Source of the DNA: Cydia pomonella
Taxonomy: Eukaryota > Arthropoda > Insecta > Lepidoptera > Tortricidae
DNA: 64,000 nt
Direction: 5' to 3'
Assembly: GCF_033807575.1 (NCBI RefSeq)
Contig: NC_084723.1
Coordinates: 6,515,247 to 6,579,246 of the forward strand
In this document: positions 10,257-22,004 of the stretch, in pieces
Layout of the letters: the number at the start of each line of letters is the position of its first letter
Position numbering within the stretch: the first letter of the stretch is position 1
Program-made: the position numbers and the translations under genes
The notes under the pieces: model-generated
The model's database searches: none
Told to the model about the DNA's origin: nothing
Seen by the model: the letters and a program-made list of their open reading frames with translations, nothing else

Positions 10257-10454
10257 ATGAGCAAACGATTACCATCGCCTATGAATACCTGCAACACCAG
10301 AGGGGTTGTAAGTACGTTGCCGAAATTTAAGATGAGAGTAAGCTCCTTTCTTGAAAGTTTGAAGGTCGTGTCGGTCCGGAAATATCGCACGCGACAGTTC
10401 ATTCAACAGATTAACTGTGCGAAGCAGCAAGTTTCTGGTGAAACGCACAGTTAA
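10257..10454 (+). repeat. Diverged 'cctgcaac..cagaggngtt' repeat
   Basis: The start matches the repeat at 4510 (gcctatgaatacctgcaac, agaggggttgtaagtacg). It continues into a tail with ggtcgtgtcggtccggaaat. A similar tail type is seen at 63340-63464. Confidence 0.5.
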
Positions 10455-10616
10455 GAAGTGTACGTCAATCATGTAAGCGGAAATATTGGAAATGTTGTTG
10501 CGTAAAGCGATAGCGGAAAGAAGCGGCAGGGTTTAACCCAAGCATTCCCCGTTATCATATTTTAAAATATAATTTCACTATAATCAGAGGTAACTTCAAA
10601 ATAGACTAGGCACTCT

Positions 10617-10880
10617 TTTTTTTAAACTACAAACGCAAACAAGCATACGGCTCACCTGATGGTGAGCAGTCTCCGTAGCCTATGTACGCCTGCAACTCCA
10701 GAGGAGTTACATGCGCGTTGCCGACCCTAAAACTCCGGCTCCTTCGTTGAGCTCTGGCAACCTTACTCACCGGCAGGAACACAACACTGTGAGTAGGGTC
10801 TAGTGTTATTTGGTTGCAGTTTTCTGTAAGGTGGAGGTGCTTCCTCAGTAGTTGGGCTCTGCTCTAGATCTGGAATGACC
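10617..10880 (+). repeat. 'tactacgtcggtggcaaac' repeat
   Basis: The first bases are degraded (aaactacaaacgcaaac). It then matches the 4510 copy closely through ctgctctagatctggaatga. Confidence 0.75.
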
Positions 10881-11003
10881 TACTCTACGAAAGCAGCTGA
10901 GACTTGTAGAGATTAGGATCGACATGCGCTTGCTAACTTTATTATTCAGCTTGCTAGTTAGTTTCTGATTATCTAATAGTTTTCCCATTTAGATAAACTT
11001 CCT

Positions 11004-11176
11004 AAGGGCCGGATTTAGGGGTGGGCAACCGGGGCTAGAGCCCCGGGGCCTCCACAAAAGAGGGGCCCCCACAATAGAGTTTTCGGAAAATTTACCATTT
11101 GATTCGGAAAATAATTTAGGGCCCGGGGCCTCTACTCCTTTATTGCCCGAGGCCTCCAGACCTCTAAATCCGGCAT
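11004..11176. mobile_element. hAT-like MITE ('gggccggatttagg' ends)
   Basis: The ends agggccggatttagg and cctctaaatccggc are inverted. Inside are gccccggggcct and gggcccggggcctc. The terminal pattern is that of animal hAT nonautonomous elements. Confidence 0.65.
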
Positions 11177-12235
11177 TGAACTTCCCTCCTGTATGTAATA
11201 CTGGTTAGCTCAAGACCTCGAGCTACCTACCCGGCACAACGTAGCTGCCTTTGGAACACATTTCGTACGAGGCTCTTTCGCTGACGAAACAATAATAAAG
11301 ATAATAAGATAACGCCAATGTCGCCCAACACCGGAGATAAGATGCTATCTCGAGCATAAATAAATAATCTTTTAATCAAAATAAACACGGTAGAAGGTTC
11401 GTTTCACTACGGAATAAGCATTGTGCCAAACAGAATTTTCAAAAATTGCAAATTTCTCATGAATTGTTTTCGGTATTTTTTCTGAGTTTCGATTTCTATG
11501 ACATATGAAATAGACGCCAATGAGTGACGTAAATCACGTAAATGTTAAATGAAACAGTCTTCAATAGTTAAACATTGAGTAAAAATCCCTAATCTGAATG
11601 GGAACGTTCTATTTGGAAACTTGCATTGAGAATTTTTCTCTTGAAAGTTTCCATAAATTGCGGAAATTTTGAAAATGTTCTTTAATTTGCACATTACGGA
11701 AATGTTGTTTAAGTCCGTATATTAAATTATTTACTAAAAAATAAAAGATAGCTCAAAAATTATCGCAAACAAGATTTTAGGGCCCGAAAAATACGAAAAG
11801 ATTTTGAGGAATATTTTTCTTAGTTACAAGTATAAACCATATAAGTCAGAAAGCTCACTAGATGGCGCTGATATATAACTTCGAATATCAACCAAAAAAA
11901 CATTTTTATATTAAGTAGAACGGTGTTTTCAAGAACTACAAAAATTCAAATTAATATTTCTATATCCCTTTCAGTCCAAACACGCAAGAGCGATAAAGAT
12001 GGAAATATACATTTCTCGATTTTCGATGTCTCCCTCCAGATTGAATTACCACCTCAATTACGGTTTTAATGAATACAATTTGATAAACAACGCATTCCTT
12101 ATTAAGGTGGCATTCGGTTGGTGACTGCAGCAGTATAGTTGCGACGTCAGTGCGGCAGCGTTGATGCGGCTGATGTCACTGTCAATATCCTTGATAAAGT
12201 GAGTGACGAATTGAATGCTAATAACACTTCGACAA
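11177..12235. other. No gene
   Basis: A+T-rich region. The part near 12105-12190 (gtgactgcagcagtatag) may be a degraded MITE. Confidence 0.4.
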
Positions 12236-12580
12236 CCTTAATTAAGGCGATCGTGAACGTAGTCCCCATTTTCCTCCCTAGACATTGACACCACGGAAAA
12301 GATATGTTTACCCAATTTATTGTATGTTAACCATTACTTTTAACTTTGATCGACATTTTTATAGTTATAAATAAGAATTAGGAGCTATTAAATTCTATGG
12401 AATATTTTTTTTACTCATTACTCTTACTAACTAATCAAGAAATTGAAAAAAATGAAACGAATGGGCATAGCTACGGTTAATAAACATCTAATTATAAAGC
12501 AATGTTTTCCATAATGTCAATGTCGGGAGAGGGCAATGGGGACTACGTTAGTATGGAGAAGCGGTCGTCCCCTTAATTTC
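12236..12580. mobile_element. Element with about 50-bp inverted repeats
   Basis: The left end has gcgatcgtgaacgtagtcc and ccctagacattgaca. The right end has tcaatgtcgggag, caatggggactacgtta and gtcgtccccttaat. The interior is A+T-rich and noncoding, so it is a MITE-like DNA element. Confidence 0.65.
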
Positions 12581-13160
12581 CTCTTAACGAATGGCAACTG
12601 TTGTAGCAGCGGTGCATACAGCATTGCGCCAGAGGGAAATAGGAGATATAAAGATAAAGATAGTTTATAATTCAAGTAGGCATATTACAATGCACTTATG
12701 AACGTCAAATGAAGCTACACTGGCTCTGACACCTCTGACCCAACTGGATCTGACAACTTCTTTGATAAATTGGATTGATGTAGATATCGCATTATTGCGG
12801 CAAATAAGAACGTTAGAGTCACTGATTTTGTATAAGATATTGACTGTGATATCGCTTTCATTACAGAAATAATGCTGCAACAGCATCTCGGTTGCCGTCG
12901 CAATCCGAATAAACCCTTAAACGTTGTATAATGAACAATTTATCCACAATAATGAAATTATGATCAGGCCGCGGCTCGAAGTAATGATCTTGCTAAATTG
13001 TTTTACTTGCCTTCATTATATTAAGGAATTCAATGTCTATTTTGATAATTAAGATGTTACGAAGGAAATTGTTAAGTTATTTTTAAATCAACCATTGCTT
13101 GCCTTTTTGTTTCGATATTGTTGTTTTTTTGTTTTGGGTTTATTTGCGTTTGTGTTTTGT
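12581..13160. other. No gene
   Basis: Short overlapping frames at 12665-12903 have no recognisable motif. Nothing else was seen. Confidence 0.4.
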
Positions 13161-13249
13161 CATCATCATCATCATCATTTTTAGCCTCCAGTCGCCCACT
13201 GCTGAGCATAGGCCTCTCTTCGTGTACGCCACTTATCCCGGTCCTGTGG
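13161..13249 (-). pseudogene. 3' end of an RTE-type LINE
   Basis: Read on the minus strand it gives DRDKWRTR, then a frame shift, then the motif gcagtgggcgactggaggct and an (atg)n tail. The same end is on the plus strand at 46435-46530. Confidence 0.7.
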
Positions 13250-13334
13250 TCGGTGTTGTATTTTGTATTCTTCGTTAAGAACGCTTCTTTCTTGTATTTA
13301 GGTACTTAGGTAGACGTCTATTCACGTAGTATTG

Positions 13335-13865
13335 GCTCGTCTATCCGATGGGCCATCATACTGGCCACTAAGATGGGCCAGCGTGTAGAGAGGGTAGTGA
13401 TGTCGGATGGCTTATGGTGCGGCGGGATGGCCACAGTGTCAGTTTTTCGCCCACACATCAAAGGTAGTGGGCCAGCGATGGTGCGCATGCATCTACACGT
13501 GTACGCCCATTCTATAGTTCGTGCTCTCTACCTTCGCATGGCCGTCTCGCTGGTCCAGCGCTGGGTGTCGTGATAGAATATTCGCGATCCCAGGACGCCT
13601 AACCAAACGGCATATTGTGGGAAACGCCGGTATGGGTTTAGTGAGTAGGCTCCTCCCCCTCTTTCTCAATGGAAAAAGCTGGGAGGTGAGAGTCCCACAT
13701 ACCCCCCAAAATTGGCCCGCCTCAGGCCAGGGGGACGATGCGTAACAGCATTCCCACACCGAAAAGAAAGGTCCAGCGCTGAGTCATCGTGTAGAGGAGC
13801 CATCGCCTTCGCATGGCCATCTCGCTGGTTCAGCGCTGGGCCATCGTGTAGATGACCCATAAGAT
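13335..13865. repeat. Composite repeat: 'gggccat/cagcgctgg' palindrome with an insertion
   Basis: Palindromic motifs such as catggccatctcgctgg, cagcgctgggccatcgtgta and gatgggccat recur across 13335-13570 and 13770-13865. Between them, 13580-13760 is a different sequence (gtgggaaacgccggtatgg, tgggaggtgagagtcccaca) resembling a repeat tail. A small related piece (ctacacgatgtcccagcat) is at 34714. Confidence 0.5.
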
Positions 13866-13886
13866 TAAGACACTAATCCTTTTAGC

Positions 13887-13972
13887 TTGACGTGCGTTGT
13901 CCTGCGCGACTCGCATATATGTCAAGCGCTACTTCAAGTATGTTGCACGCGACAACACATGTCAAGCTGAGC
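13887..13972. repeat. Short inverted repeat
   Basis: Left tagcttgacgtgcgttgtc pairs with right gacaacacatgtcaagct. Confidence 0.5.
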
Positions 13973-14619
13973 AATCTGTTTCAGAAAAATTGCCAAATTT
14001 AATTGTATAAATATTGTGAATGCTTTTTTACGTGCGTGGTTGGCTAACTTCCTTACCCAATGGAGTAGCAGCTTAAGTTGACGAGGTGTCATACTACATC
14101 TCGCTTAACCATTTTACAAGTGTATCATTATCACAACTTGGTCATAAAAATCTGTTGCTTGCGGTTCGTCAAAATAAAATTATTGAATAGGAAATGACTG
14201 AAAACACAAATAATTGTTAGGTATTACTTGGACGCTTGTTAAATAGAAGCTCCAATATATTGAACTCAAGTTGGAATTCAAACAATCCTTAACTAAACTA
14301 TTAATTAACAGGTGTTTCGGAGTTTAAGCGCTGTAATTACTAAGATCGATAGGATTAGGTATCGGCGTTATACACTCTGTATATATCAATACAGGGTGTC
14401 TTTAGCCATTAACTATGTTTTGCAAAGTGGGTCACACTGAACAACTTTTACACATTAATCTCGCAAAATAGTGTCTGTCCCATATAATTATATCGACCAA
14501 AATTTTTGAAAAAGTTACTTTTATTTCGTGATTGGTCCCGTAGTAATGTGCGCAATAACAGAATAAACAATAACCTAGTACCTACATTTAGAATTGTCAG
14601 TTTCTTAACAAATCTGTCA
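13973..14619. other. No gene
   Basis: Nothing was recognised apart from a short mirrored motif near 14375-14400 (acactctgtatatatcaata). Confidence 0.4.
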
Positions 14620-14899
14620 GGCCAATTCAAACGTACACTGATATCAGAATGATATCTAAATGATTTAGTTAAGGTACATTTCGCTCGTACTTGTCCGTAC
14701 ATGTATTAGCGTGAGCGATGTAGTACTCACTAAACCACAATATATCTAGTCATCAGTATAGTAGTCTCAATATATATAGTCATCGGACTGACTACCCACA
14801 TTCGCGTGCATAGCCGACACTCCGACATCCGAGACGCACGATAATTAAATGACATCATTTAGGTATCGTTCTGATGTCAGTATACGTTCGGATTGGCAT
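14620..14899. mobile_element. MITE with long imperfect inverted repeats
   Basis: The left end gccaattcaaacgtacactg followed by atatcagaatgatatc pairs with the right end, which holds gtatcgttctgatgtcagta and cgttcggattggc. The centre repeats atatatctagtcatc and atatatatagtcatc. A second, partial copy is at 21301-21437. Confidence 0.65.
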
Positions 14900-15641
14900 A
14901 TGTGTTGTCCCTCCCTGCCACATGACCAGTATATCTGTGAAGCAGCGGAGTTAAAGGCAATTGATTAACTTCAAAAGTGTAATAAATTAAGTTTGAAATT
15001 TCGATTTAGTCAAACTACAGATGTGATCTGCTGAAACATTATGCATATTATTCGGAAACTTTTTGACAGCCATCAGTACTGCGGCTAATTTGTATCAAGG
15101 TCATTTAGTCAAAAATAAACAAATTAAGCTACCTTTTACAAAAAATGCAGGCAAAAATATCACCAACCGAAATTACAAATATTAAGATACTTTATGCGAC
15201 ATTTTTAAGCGCTATCTTATCTTATCCAACAAACAGCTGTTGTAAATAGCATTCCAACCGAGAAATCTTTAAAAATACGGAGAAGCAGAGCAAAATTTCC
15301 AATTTTAAAAGCTGAATTCTCGACACATAAATACTGAAAACGTTCCGTAACCTTTTATCTGTTTGTGCAGAGCCTTCCCATTCAAACACAAAGAGTTCGT
15401 GTAACTCTTTCAAGCCGGCTAGTGATGTGATCCCGGGTATCCGGGTTTGGGGAAATATTAGGAATATTTTAATAACTTTCAAAAAGAGTGTTCAGATTAT
15501 TAAAGGGTCGATATCGGCAACGGGTCGATATCGGCAATCAGAAAAAAATGTAATTTTATTTATTAAAAAAATAAAAATACTGTTATAAGTAGGTTTTTAA
15601 AATACTTTTTGAGCATCTTCGCGATTGCTATTGATACATAT
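14900..15641. other. No gene; small direct repeat
   Basis: The motif gggtcgatatcggcaa occurs twice at 15506-15537. No convincing ORF was seen. Confidence 0.4.
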
Positions 15642-15871
15642 TAGTACATTACGATACAAGTGCGAAAAATAGGAAATTCGAAACGAGTGGCGATAAATTA
15701 AAACACGACCGAAGGGAGTGTTTTAAATCGACACGAGTTGCGAATTACCTATTCGCACATGTATCGTACAACGTTTTACAGTACATATGGCCGTTTAAAT
15801 GTTCGACACAGTAACGTAATATGCTACTTCTCGCACTAGTGCTATAAAGTAGCCCCATATGTACTGTAAAA
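15642..15871. mobile_element. 230-bp element, near-identical copy 1
   Basis: It runs from agtacattacgatacaagtg to ccccatatgtactgtaaaa. It has internal palindromes such as aaacacgaccgaagggagtg. It matches 19601-19830 over the same 230 bp with four substitutions that I can see. Confidence 0.8.
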
Positions 15872-16109
15872 GATTTTATTTGTACATTATTTTTATTGTA
15901 CGAATATCTTGCGCCGAAAAATTTTGAGTTTTCAACAGATACTTTCATTTTCATCTGTTACGATGGTTTATCGTGGGATCGTGGGGCGCCCTGCTTTTAC
16001 ATATTTCACCGACCTGGCAAAACTTTTTTCCGCTTTCAAAAAGCTTGTGAGATTTTCGAGCGACCAGACAAATTTAATGCGAATGTAATGTGATTCCGAA
16101 AATTGTATT
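15872..16109. other. No recognised feature
   Basis: A short frame at 15896-16093 has no motif and no repeat match. Confidence 0.4.
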
Positions 16110-16580
16110 AACTATACGTGCAAAGCCTTTGAACCAGTAATACAAAAAGTGTTTTAAACTACATTACGATAATTGATGTCATCGAGGGAATCCCATTTCA
16201 ATGACGTACCTATTGGGACATTTTTAATATCGATACGTCCAAAATCTTTTCATCCACAGACACAAAGCATGTGACGGATTCGAACCAGACGATTGTGGCT
16301 AGAGCCTTGATCCCATAAATCCCAATTAAACGAAGTATTCGGAATGTTTAATATACGAATTTACACGTACAAGGCCTTTTGACCACAACCACAAAGGGTG
16401 TCGAAGCTTTGAGCTAGATTGCGACTAATGCTGTGATACCGACTAGCAACTCATGGAAATATTGGAATCGCTTTTTGACCACTAACATAAAGCGAGCAAC
16501 GGTTTAGAACCAGATGTGACATATTGGGATTTTCCAATATCAAATTTCAAGCCAGAATATTGTGACTAGTCATATGACCA
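16110..16580. repeat. Decayed tandem array, about four units
   Basis: The pattern '(g)ccttttgaccac.a.cacaaag.gtg' followed by 'tt.gaaccaga..gtgactag' recurs near 16121, 16240, 16372 and 16467. Spacing is irregular at roughly 95-130 bp, and the units are strongly diverged. Confidence 0.5.
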
Positions 16581-17344
16581 TGAAAATAAAAAGGGGCTTG
16601 CTATTATGAAGTTAAAATTGATATATGTATGTGATAATTTATTATCACTAAAACTAATAAAAACTTGTGCGTGTGATAAACATGTGATAAAAATGAAACT
16701 TCTTATAATGTTTTGTTTTTTATTCTCTCCACCCAATAATGTCTGCCTTGCCTTTAAGAATATGCCTTATGGCATTAAATTCGCCTTTTGTACACGATAT
16801 TTTTCCTACGTGAAAAATGATGCAAATGATATATAAATGTTAAATTAATAATGTTTCCCATCCGTCTCATAAATGTGACGCTCCTTTTTAATATGACTTT
16901 AAATAAAAAAGTGTCAGATATAATAATATTTAGAGTTTAGATTAAGTAAATAGTTACAATTTACTTTGCCTCGAGGTTTAAAAGTCACATGGCGGTCGCT
17001 TCAATACAAAATCGTTGTTCAAGGAGATTAAACGCCATTCAATTAGCCTTCTACAGATATTCCCGGAAATTTTTCGCTACACATTATTCCTGTCCACATC
17101 ACTATTTTTTAAATACAAAGAACTACAAGTTGTTCAGAAAGACGTCTTTGTTGGACATGGTGCTCAGCTGCGACCTTTTTACAAAGTGGTTAAGTTGTAA
17201 GACGAAGGTAAAAATATATACTTAAATATATAGTTTGTAGCTTTTAATTCTTAGTAGGTTACTGACTGTTGTGCCTACAGTGCTACAGTGGTCTGTAGTA
17301 TGCAGTCTATTCAAGAAATATTGATTCAATTAAAGCATTAAATT
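16581..17344. other. No gene
   Basis: Frames at 16606-16836 and 16989-17225 have ordinary A+T-rich composition and no domain. Neither is supported. Confidence 0.4.
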
Positions 17345-17496
17345 AAGCTGTCTATGGTGACTTTTGCACAGATTCTAATAGAACAAATTGAGGGAGCTTC
17401 ATTATAAATGTCATATTTTCATAGAAATTTGACATAAATAATGACATCGCCACATTTTGTTTTTACAAATGCCATTCAGAGTTTGCTTGGTCCGAC
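17345..17496. mobile_element. Short MITE
   Basis: It runs from ctgtctatggtgacttttgc to gagtttgcttggtccgac. It is the fullest copy of the sequence whose fragments lie near 2150, 2818 and 61795. Confidence 0.5.
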
Positions 17497-17714
17497 TTTT
17501 TTTATACTACGTCGGTGGTAAATAAGCATACGGCCCGCCTGATGGTAAGCAGTCTCCGTATCCTATGTACGCCTGCAACTCTGTTATATGCGCGTTGCCG
17601 ACCCTAACCCTCCGCAAATCCGCACCCTGTAAATGTCAACTGTCAACTGTGTGTGACTGTGAATGTCAATTCACAGTGCCCATACCTCTCTTTTGGACGT
17701 TAGTTTAAGGACAT
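17497..17714 (+). repeat. 'tactacgtcggtggcaaac' repeat, internally deleted
   Basis: The start and the end (cctctcttttggacgttagt) match the 4510 copy. The middle, from the gagctctggcaacc segment onward, is missing. Confidence 0.7.
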
Positions 17715-17727
17715 TACTTACTTACTT

Positions 17728-18305
17728 ACTCCTCTGGCGCAGCGACCCAAAGTATGTCTTGGCCTTCAATACGACTGCTCGCCATTGATCCCGGTCCTGC
17801 GCAGTTCTCGCCAGTCTTCAACCTGGAGCTCGCGCAGATCCGTGTCCACCACATCCGCCCATCGATACTTAGGTCGATCGGCCGGGCGGCGTGCTGTCGG
17901 TTTTCTCTCAAACGCTCCTTTCACCGACCCGACCAACCGAGCCACCGAAGCCTTTGCGCCTTTGTGACACCCATTTTATTTGGCTCAGCTACAATCTGCT
18001 CGACTTCGACGTATTTGCGGATTCTCCAGCTGCCATCGGGTCGCTGCGCTGGGCCGAGGATTTTGCGAAGAATTTTCCTGACAGACACCAGAAGCTTACT
18101 TTCTTCCTTCAAAGTTAGCGTCCAGGCCTCACATCCGTATGTTAAGATGGGTCGTTACGGTCTTGTAAATTCGGATCTTAGTTTTTCTGCTGAGAAGCCT
18201 GGACACCAAGACTTTGTGCAGAGCAGCACCGGCGTAAGGCATTCTGAATGCGAATACCCGGGTCCAATCAAGAGAGACTATAGAGACTATAGTCTTAGTA
18301 ATTGA
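17728..18305 (-). pseudogene. RTE-clade LINE ORF2, C-terminal relic
   Basis: On the minus strand several frames hold LINE pieces in order. First is LLSRKTKIRIYKTVTT, then KEESKLLVSVRKILRKILG, RWLGWSGR, then KYRWADVVDTDLRELQVEDW and DRDQWRAVVLKAKTYFGSL. This is the region after the RT domain in RTE-type elements. At least two frameshifts separate the pieces. The 183-codon frame on the other strand is a shadow. The end abuts a repeat at 17714. Confidence 0.8.
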
Positions 18306-18383
18306 TTGTGATTTACGAAAAGACAAATGTACTGTGTCCTATTTTTTTTGTTTTGCCTGTTAACGATTTTTCATTTCTTTATG

Positions 18384-18651
18384 TAAAGGAATCAATACCG
18401 GCGACTGGGAAGAACGTGCTGCATTGAGATCCGAGTGGCGTAGAGACCTATGCGTGGGAGTGAAGAAGCACGACGACGTGTGGCTGGAAAACGTGAGGCA
18501 TAAAAGGAACAGGCGTCGCGCTCGTGGAGTGGTCTCATATCCAGAGGCACAACATACACATACATGTGACTTATGCGGCAAGAAGTGCCGTGCACCGATA
18601 GGCTTGTATAGTCATAAGCGGAAATGCATTGGCCGTCTCAACCGCTCTTGA
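18384..18651 (+). pseudogene. LINE ORF2 C-terminus with a CCHC-type finger
   Basis: An open frame reads GINTGDWEERAALRSEW ... RRARGVVSYPEAQHTHTC and ends in a C-x2-C-x12-H-x4-C motif (residues in CDLCGKKC and YSHKRKC). It then stops with TGA. Many insect non-LTR ORF2 proteins end with such a finger. No RT domain precedes it, so the copy is truncated. It lies beside, and opposite in strand to, the RTE relic. Confidence 0.6.
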
Positions 18652-18659
18652 CACAGCGT

Positions 18660-19180
18660 TTAACAATCATTCGTCAGGGATGCAGTGGCCATTGATGATG
18701 ATAATGATACAGGAAAAATATATGAAATGACTTCATTGGGCGAGTCTCAACCTTGCGATCCTAAGACGCGTGATTAATTTTACATTTTCCTTTTTTATCA
18801 GTTTTATTTTCGGTTTTTGACATAAGTGCTTAACTTTTGTACACCACGAAACTGAGTTTTTTTTTTATTTAAATTAACTTGGCACTGAGTAGCTAAGTTA
18901 TCTGAAACTGTCCGTATAATCACCTACCCCTTGATAAAAAGTGTCGTGAATGTTTATGTAGCAGAGCTGAATGGCGGCGGTGAGCGTTTTCATACTTTAC
19001 CGAGCATGCTCGTCTTCACGCGCTCCTGCGTTTTCCGCTCCATGAGCAGTACGTATGAACAAGGGTGTAGGCTGCATTTTATCAGGTTTATATTTGCTAG
19101 TCGAAGAGCGAAAAGCCAGAAAATTAGAAGAGAACTAAAGATATGGCACGCCGCATGAAACTTACGACGGAAGATATAAA
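18660..19180. other. No gene
   Basis: A+T-rich flank and a 75-codon frame (18931-19158) without motifs. Confidence 0.4.
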
Positions 19181-19443
19181 ATAAATAAATAAATAAATAT
19201 TATAGGACATTATTACACAAATTGACTAAGTCCCACAGTAAGCTCAATAAGGCTTGTGTTGAGGGTACTTAGACAACGATATATATAATATATAAATATT
19301 TATAAATACTTAAATACATAGAAAACACCCATGACCCAGGAACAAATATCCATGCTCATCACACGAATAAATGCCCTTACCAGGATTTGAACCCGGGACC
19401 ATCGGCTTCATAGGCAGGGTCACTACCCACGAGGCCAGACCGG
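19181..19443 (-). repeat. tRNA-derived SINE, full copy
   Basis: The minus strand reads a box-A-like start near gtgggtagtgaccctgcc and box B cccgggttcaaatcc. A tail follows with a cgttgtctaagtaccctca core and a (ttta)n end. It is close to the copies at 39234 and 40719. Confidence 0.85.
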
Positions 19444-19600
19444 TCGTCAATGCAGTCGCGTTAGTTTTTAACTTTTATCTCAATTAGTCGGAAAATATAC
19501 TTTTGTTTGTTCTTTCTCCTCAGGTCCGGGTCCCTCGACTAATATCACTTGGGTTTTTTTACTAAAATAATTGCATTGCATTGATACACACACCTTAAAA

Positions 19601-19830
19601 TAGTACATTACGATACAAGTGCGAAAAATAGGAAATTCGAAACGAGTGGCGATAAATTAAAACACGACCGAAGGGAGTGTTTTAAATCGACACGAGTTGC
19701 GAATTACCTATTCGCACATGTATTGTACAACGTTTTACAGTACATATGGCCCTTTAAATGTTCGACACAGTAACATAATATGCTACTTCTCGCACTAGTG
19801 CTATAAAATAGCCCCATATGTACTGTAAAA
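19601..19830. mobile_element. 230-bp element, near-identical copy 2
   Basis: Same boundaries and length as 15642-15871. The four differences are single-base changes in the second half. This implies a recent duplication or conversion. Confidence 0.8.
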
Positions 19831-20341
19831 TATATAATTAGTCTATGGCTTCGATGGCATAAGTTATAGCGAAACAATACAGTTTCTTTTGTTTACAGAT
19901 ACTTAAATGTCGAACTTGTAAATTGAAATCCTGGAATTCTCTTTAAAAAAAGGTTCCTATTTAGGAGTGTTGTTTCCCTGTAGGTTGATTTTCGGGATAA
20001 AACACAAAGTGCTGTCAATCTGTCAGGAGCAAGAAACTCTTCCACTTCATTGGTTCACATACAAATACAGGTTACACTTCAGTCTTTTATGTTATGTTTT
20101 AAGAAAAGAAAATCGTTATCTTCACACAAAAGTGTAATATGATATCATAAAGAGAAAGATCATGAATAAGTCGTAGGCGGATTTAAAAGGAAATAATATT
20201 TCTCTTGCTTCCAAATGTTGAAAATACTGGCGCAAAATTTTTCACTTAAGGATATTTGCGGCTTTCATAATGATATAAAACACTTTTTTACCTACAACAT
20301 TTGCGTTGGTATACCTACGTAAAATAAACATACCTATGGAC
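19831..20341. other. No recognised feature
   Basis: A+T-rich. The minus frame at 20242-20526 is not gene-like. Confidence 0.4.
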
Positions 20342-20474
20342 ACGGTCACATCTGAAAATATCGATACGAAAAAAATGCCAAAAATATGTATACACGACTT
20401 TATTGCCCATATATTAACGTAGTGTATACATGTTTTTGGGTCATTTTTCGTACCGATATTTTTGACGTGACTGT
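20342..20474. mobile_element. Palindromic MITE with about 55-bp arms
   Basis: The left arm (acggtcaca, aaaatatcgatacg, aaaaatgccaaaaatatg) is mirrored on the right by acatgtttttgggtcattttt, cgtaccgatatttt and tgacgtgactgt. The inner tgtatacac elements also pair. Confidence 0.7.
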
Positions 20475-21019
20475 ACAAGGCAAATTTAATAGTATATTTT
20501 TTCTGCATTTTTAACAATCGTGGCAATGCCTTGCAAGTAGAATGAACTTGTTTTGGGTTTTATTAGGAGATGTTACAACGATCCCCCATCGCTGTTACAA
20601 CCGACCGCGGCATGGGGACGGTTGCAACAATGGCCTACAAATTGAAAAATGACTCACTGGTGAAAAACTATTGCAAATAGGTTACTCATTTTAAATCAAA
20701 CGTTAATCTAAAAGATTATTCTTCAATATTTAATGGTTTATTCATATCTTAGAGCTGTAATTGCGAAAATATGAGCGAACAACGTAAAATTGTAACAACC
20801 GTACCCATTCTCTATCTTAATAACTTAAACTTTTCGTCCCTTCTGTGGTCCTGATCCATTTTTCTCTTCGATTGTTGTTTGTCGATAAATGTTTCTCATC
20901 GTGGCTACGGCCTCTGGTGTATAAAAACAGATACTTCCATTTCAAATAATGATATTTCCTTTCTCTGCAATCAACCGCGATACTCAAAGTTAGATTAAAA
21001 AAAAGTTTCCTTAGAATCA
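20475..21019. other. No gene; repeated 'ttgtaacaac' motifs
   Basis: The motifs 'gttacaac(c/g)', 'gacggttgcaac' and 'ttgtaacaaccgtaccc' at 20570-20810 hint at a degraded repeat. Its boundaries are unclear. Confidence 0.35.
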
Positions 21020-21218
21020 TTCAGTACCCCTAGTGTAAATTTTATCGACATCATAACGTGGCGAACGCGTTTGCGTTAAGTCTCATTTTGTATAGGATTT
21101 TGAGTTTCCAAAACGTCCCGCTTGGCGCGCTCTTTCTAAATCCAATACAAAATTGGACTAAACGCAAACGCGTACGTCACGTTTCAAAATCGAATTTATT
21201 TACACTAGGGGTACTGAA
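21020..21218. mobile_element. 200-bp MITE ('ttcagtacccctagtgtaaa'), copy 1
   Basis: The terminal inverted repeats are ttcagtacccctagtgtaaa and ttacactaggggtactgaa. Internal arms carry gcaaacgcgtacgt and aacgcgtttgcgtta, and the centre is cgtcccgcttggcgcgct. Other copies are at 51340 and 63761. Confidence 0.85.
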
Positions 21219-21300
21219 GTGTAAAATTAGAAGACCTTGTTGGAGCTTTATGTTTCATCTATTTTATTGCAGAACACGGAAAAACTGTTTTTAAACTTTC

Positions 21301-21437
21301 AGGCCATTTCAAACGTACACTGATATCAAAATTATACCTGAATTATGTCATTTAGTTATCGTGCATTTTTCTCGTACTTGTTCGTGCATCTATTGTCGCG
21401 AGCGAGACGCAGGATAACTAAGACTCATTCAGATATC
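21301..21437. mobile_element. MITE, partial copy of the 14620 family
   Basis: It starts ggccatttcaaacgtacactg and continues gatatcaaaattatacctg. The right end is lost or replaced by a palindrome (cccgcacttgtgcggg at 21444). Confidence 0.55.
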
Positions 21438-22004
21438 TCATTCCCGCACTTGTGCGGGAACGTAGCACCATATGTACCGTAGAAGTGTTTTGATACAGTT
21501 GCTCATAAAGTGTTACTTTACGTAGCTGTTTAGCGTGTGGAAAGTTGGTTTTCTAGAACTAGTGCTTTCCACATTTCCAATTTTTTTTTAAATTTATACT
21601 TGTTCCAATTCAATGATTTCTTATTGATGAGTGTTAATGATAGTTTCCATTAAAAGTCGTTATGAACATAAAAACCTACTGTTAATGTAAGAATAATAAA
21701 AATATACATATTTCATATTTTATTACTTACCTCTTCATCATTATAACACTTTTATTTTTTAATATTGAATATTGAAAAACCGTTCTTAATAAGTTGCCTG
21801 AATGGAACGGAATAGCTGCCGAAACGCCTGTCAGAGGCGTTTTTTCTTACTGCAAGCATGTTTTAAGTTTCCAAAGGCAACATTAGATACTGTTTTATAC
21901 AATTTAAATATACCTACGATACACAAATATATCGTAAATAACGATAGTTAGGTAATAATAGTACAATGTTTTATATTTACAATTGTTTCAGTCTTATAGA
22001 ACAT

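Noticed and set aside
17754..18305. 183-codon plus-strand ORF
   Set aside because: It is the antisense shadow of an RTE LINE relic whose minus-strand frames carry recognisable motifs.
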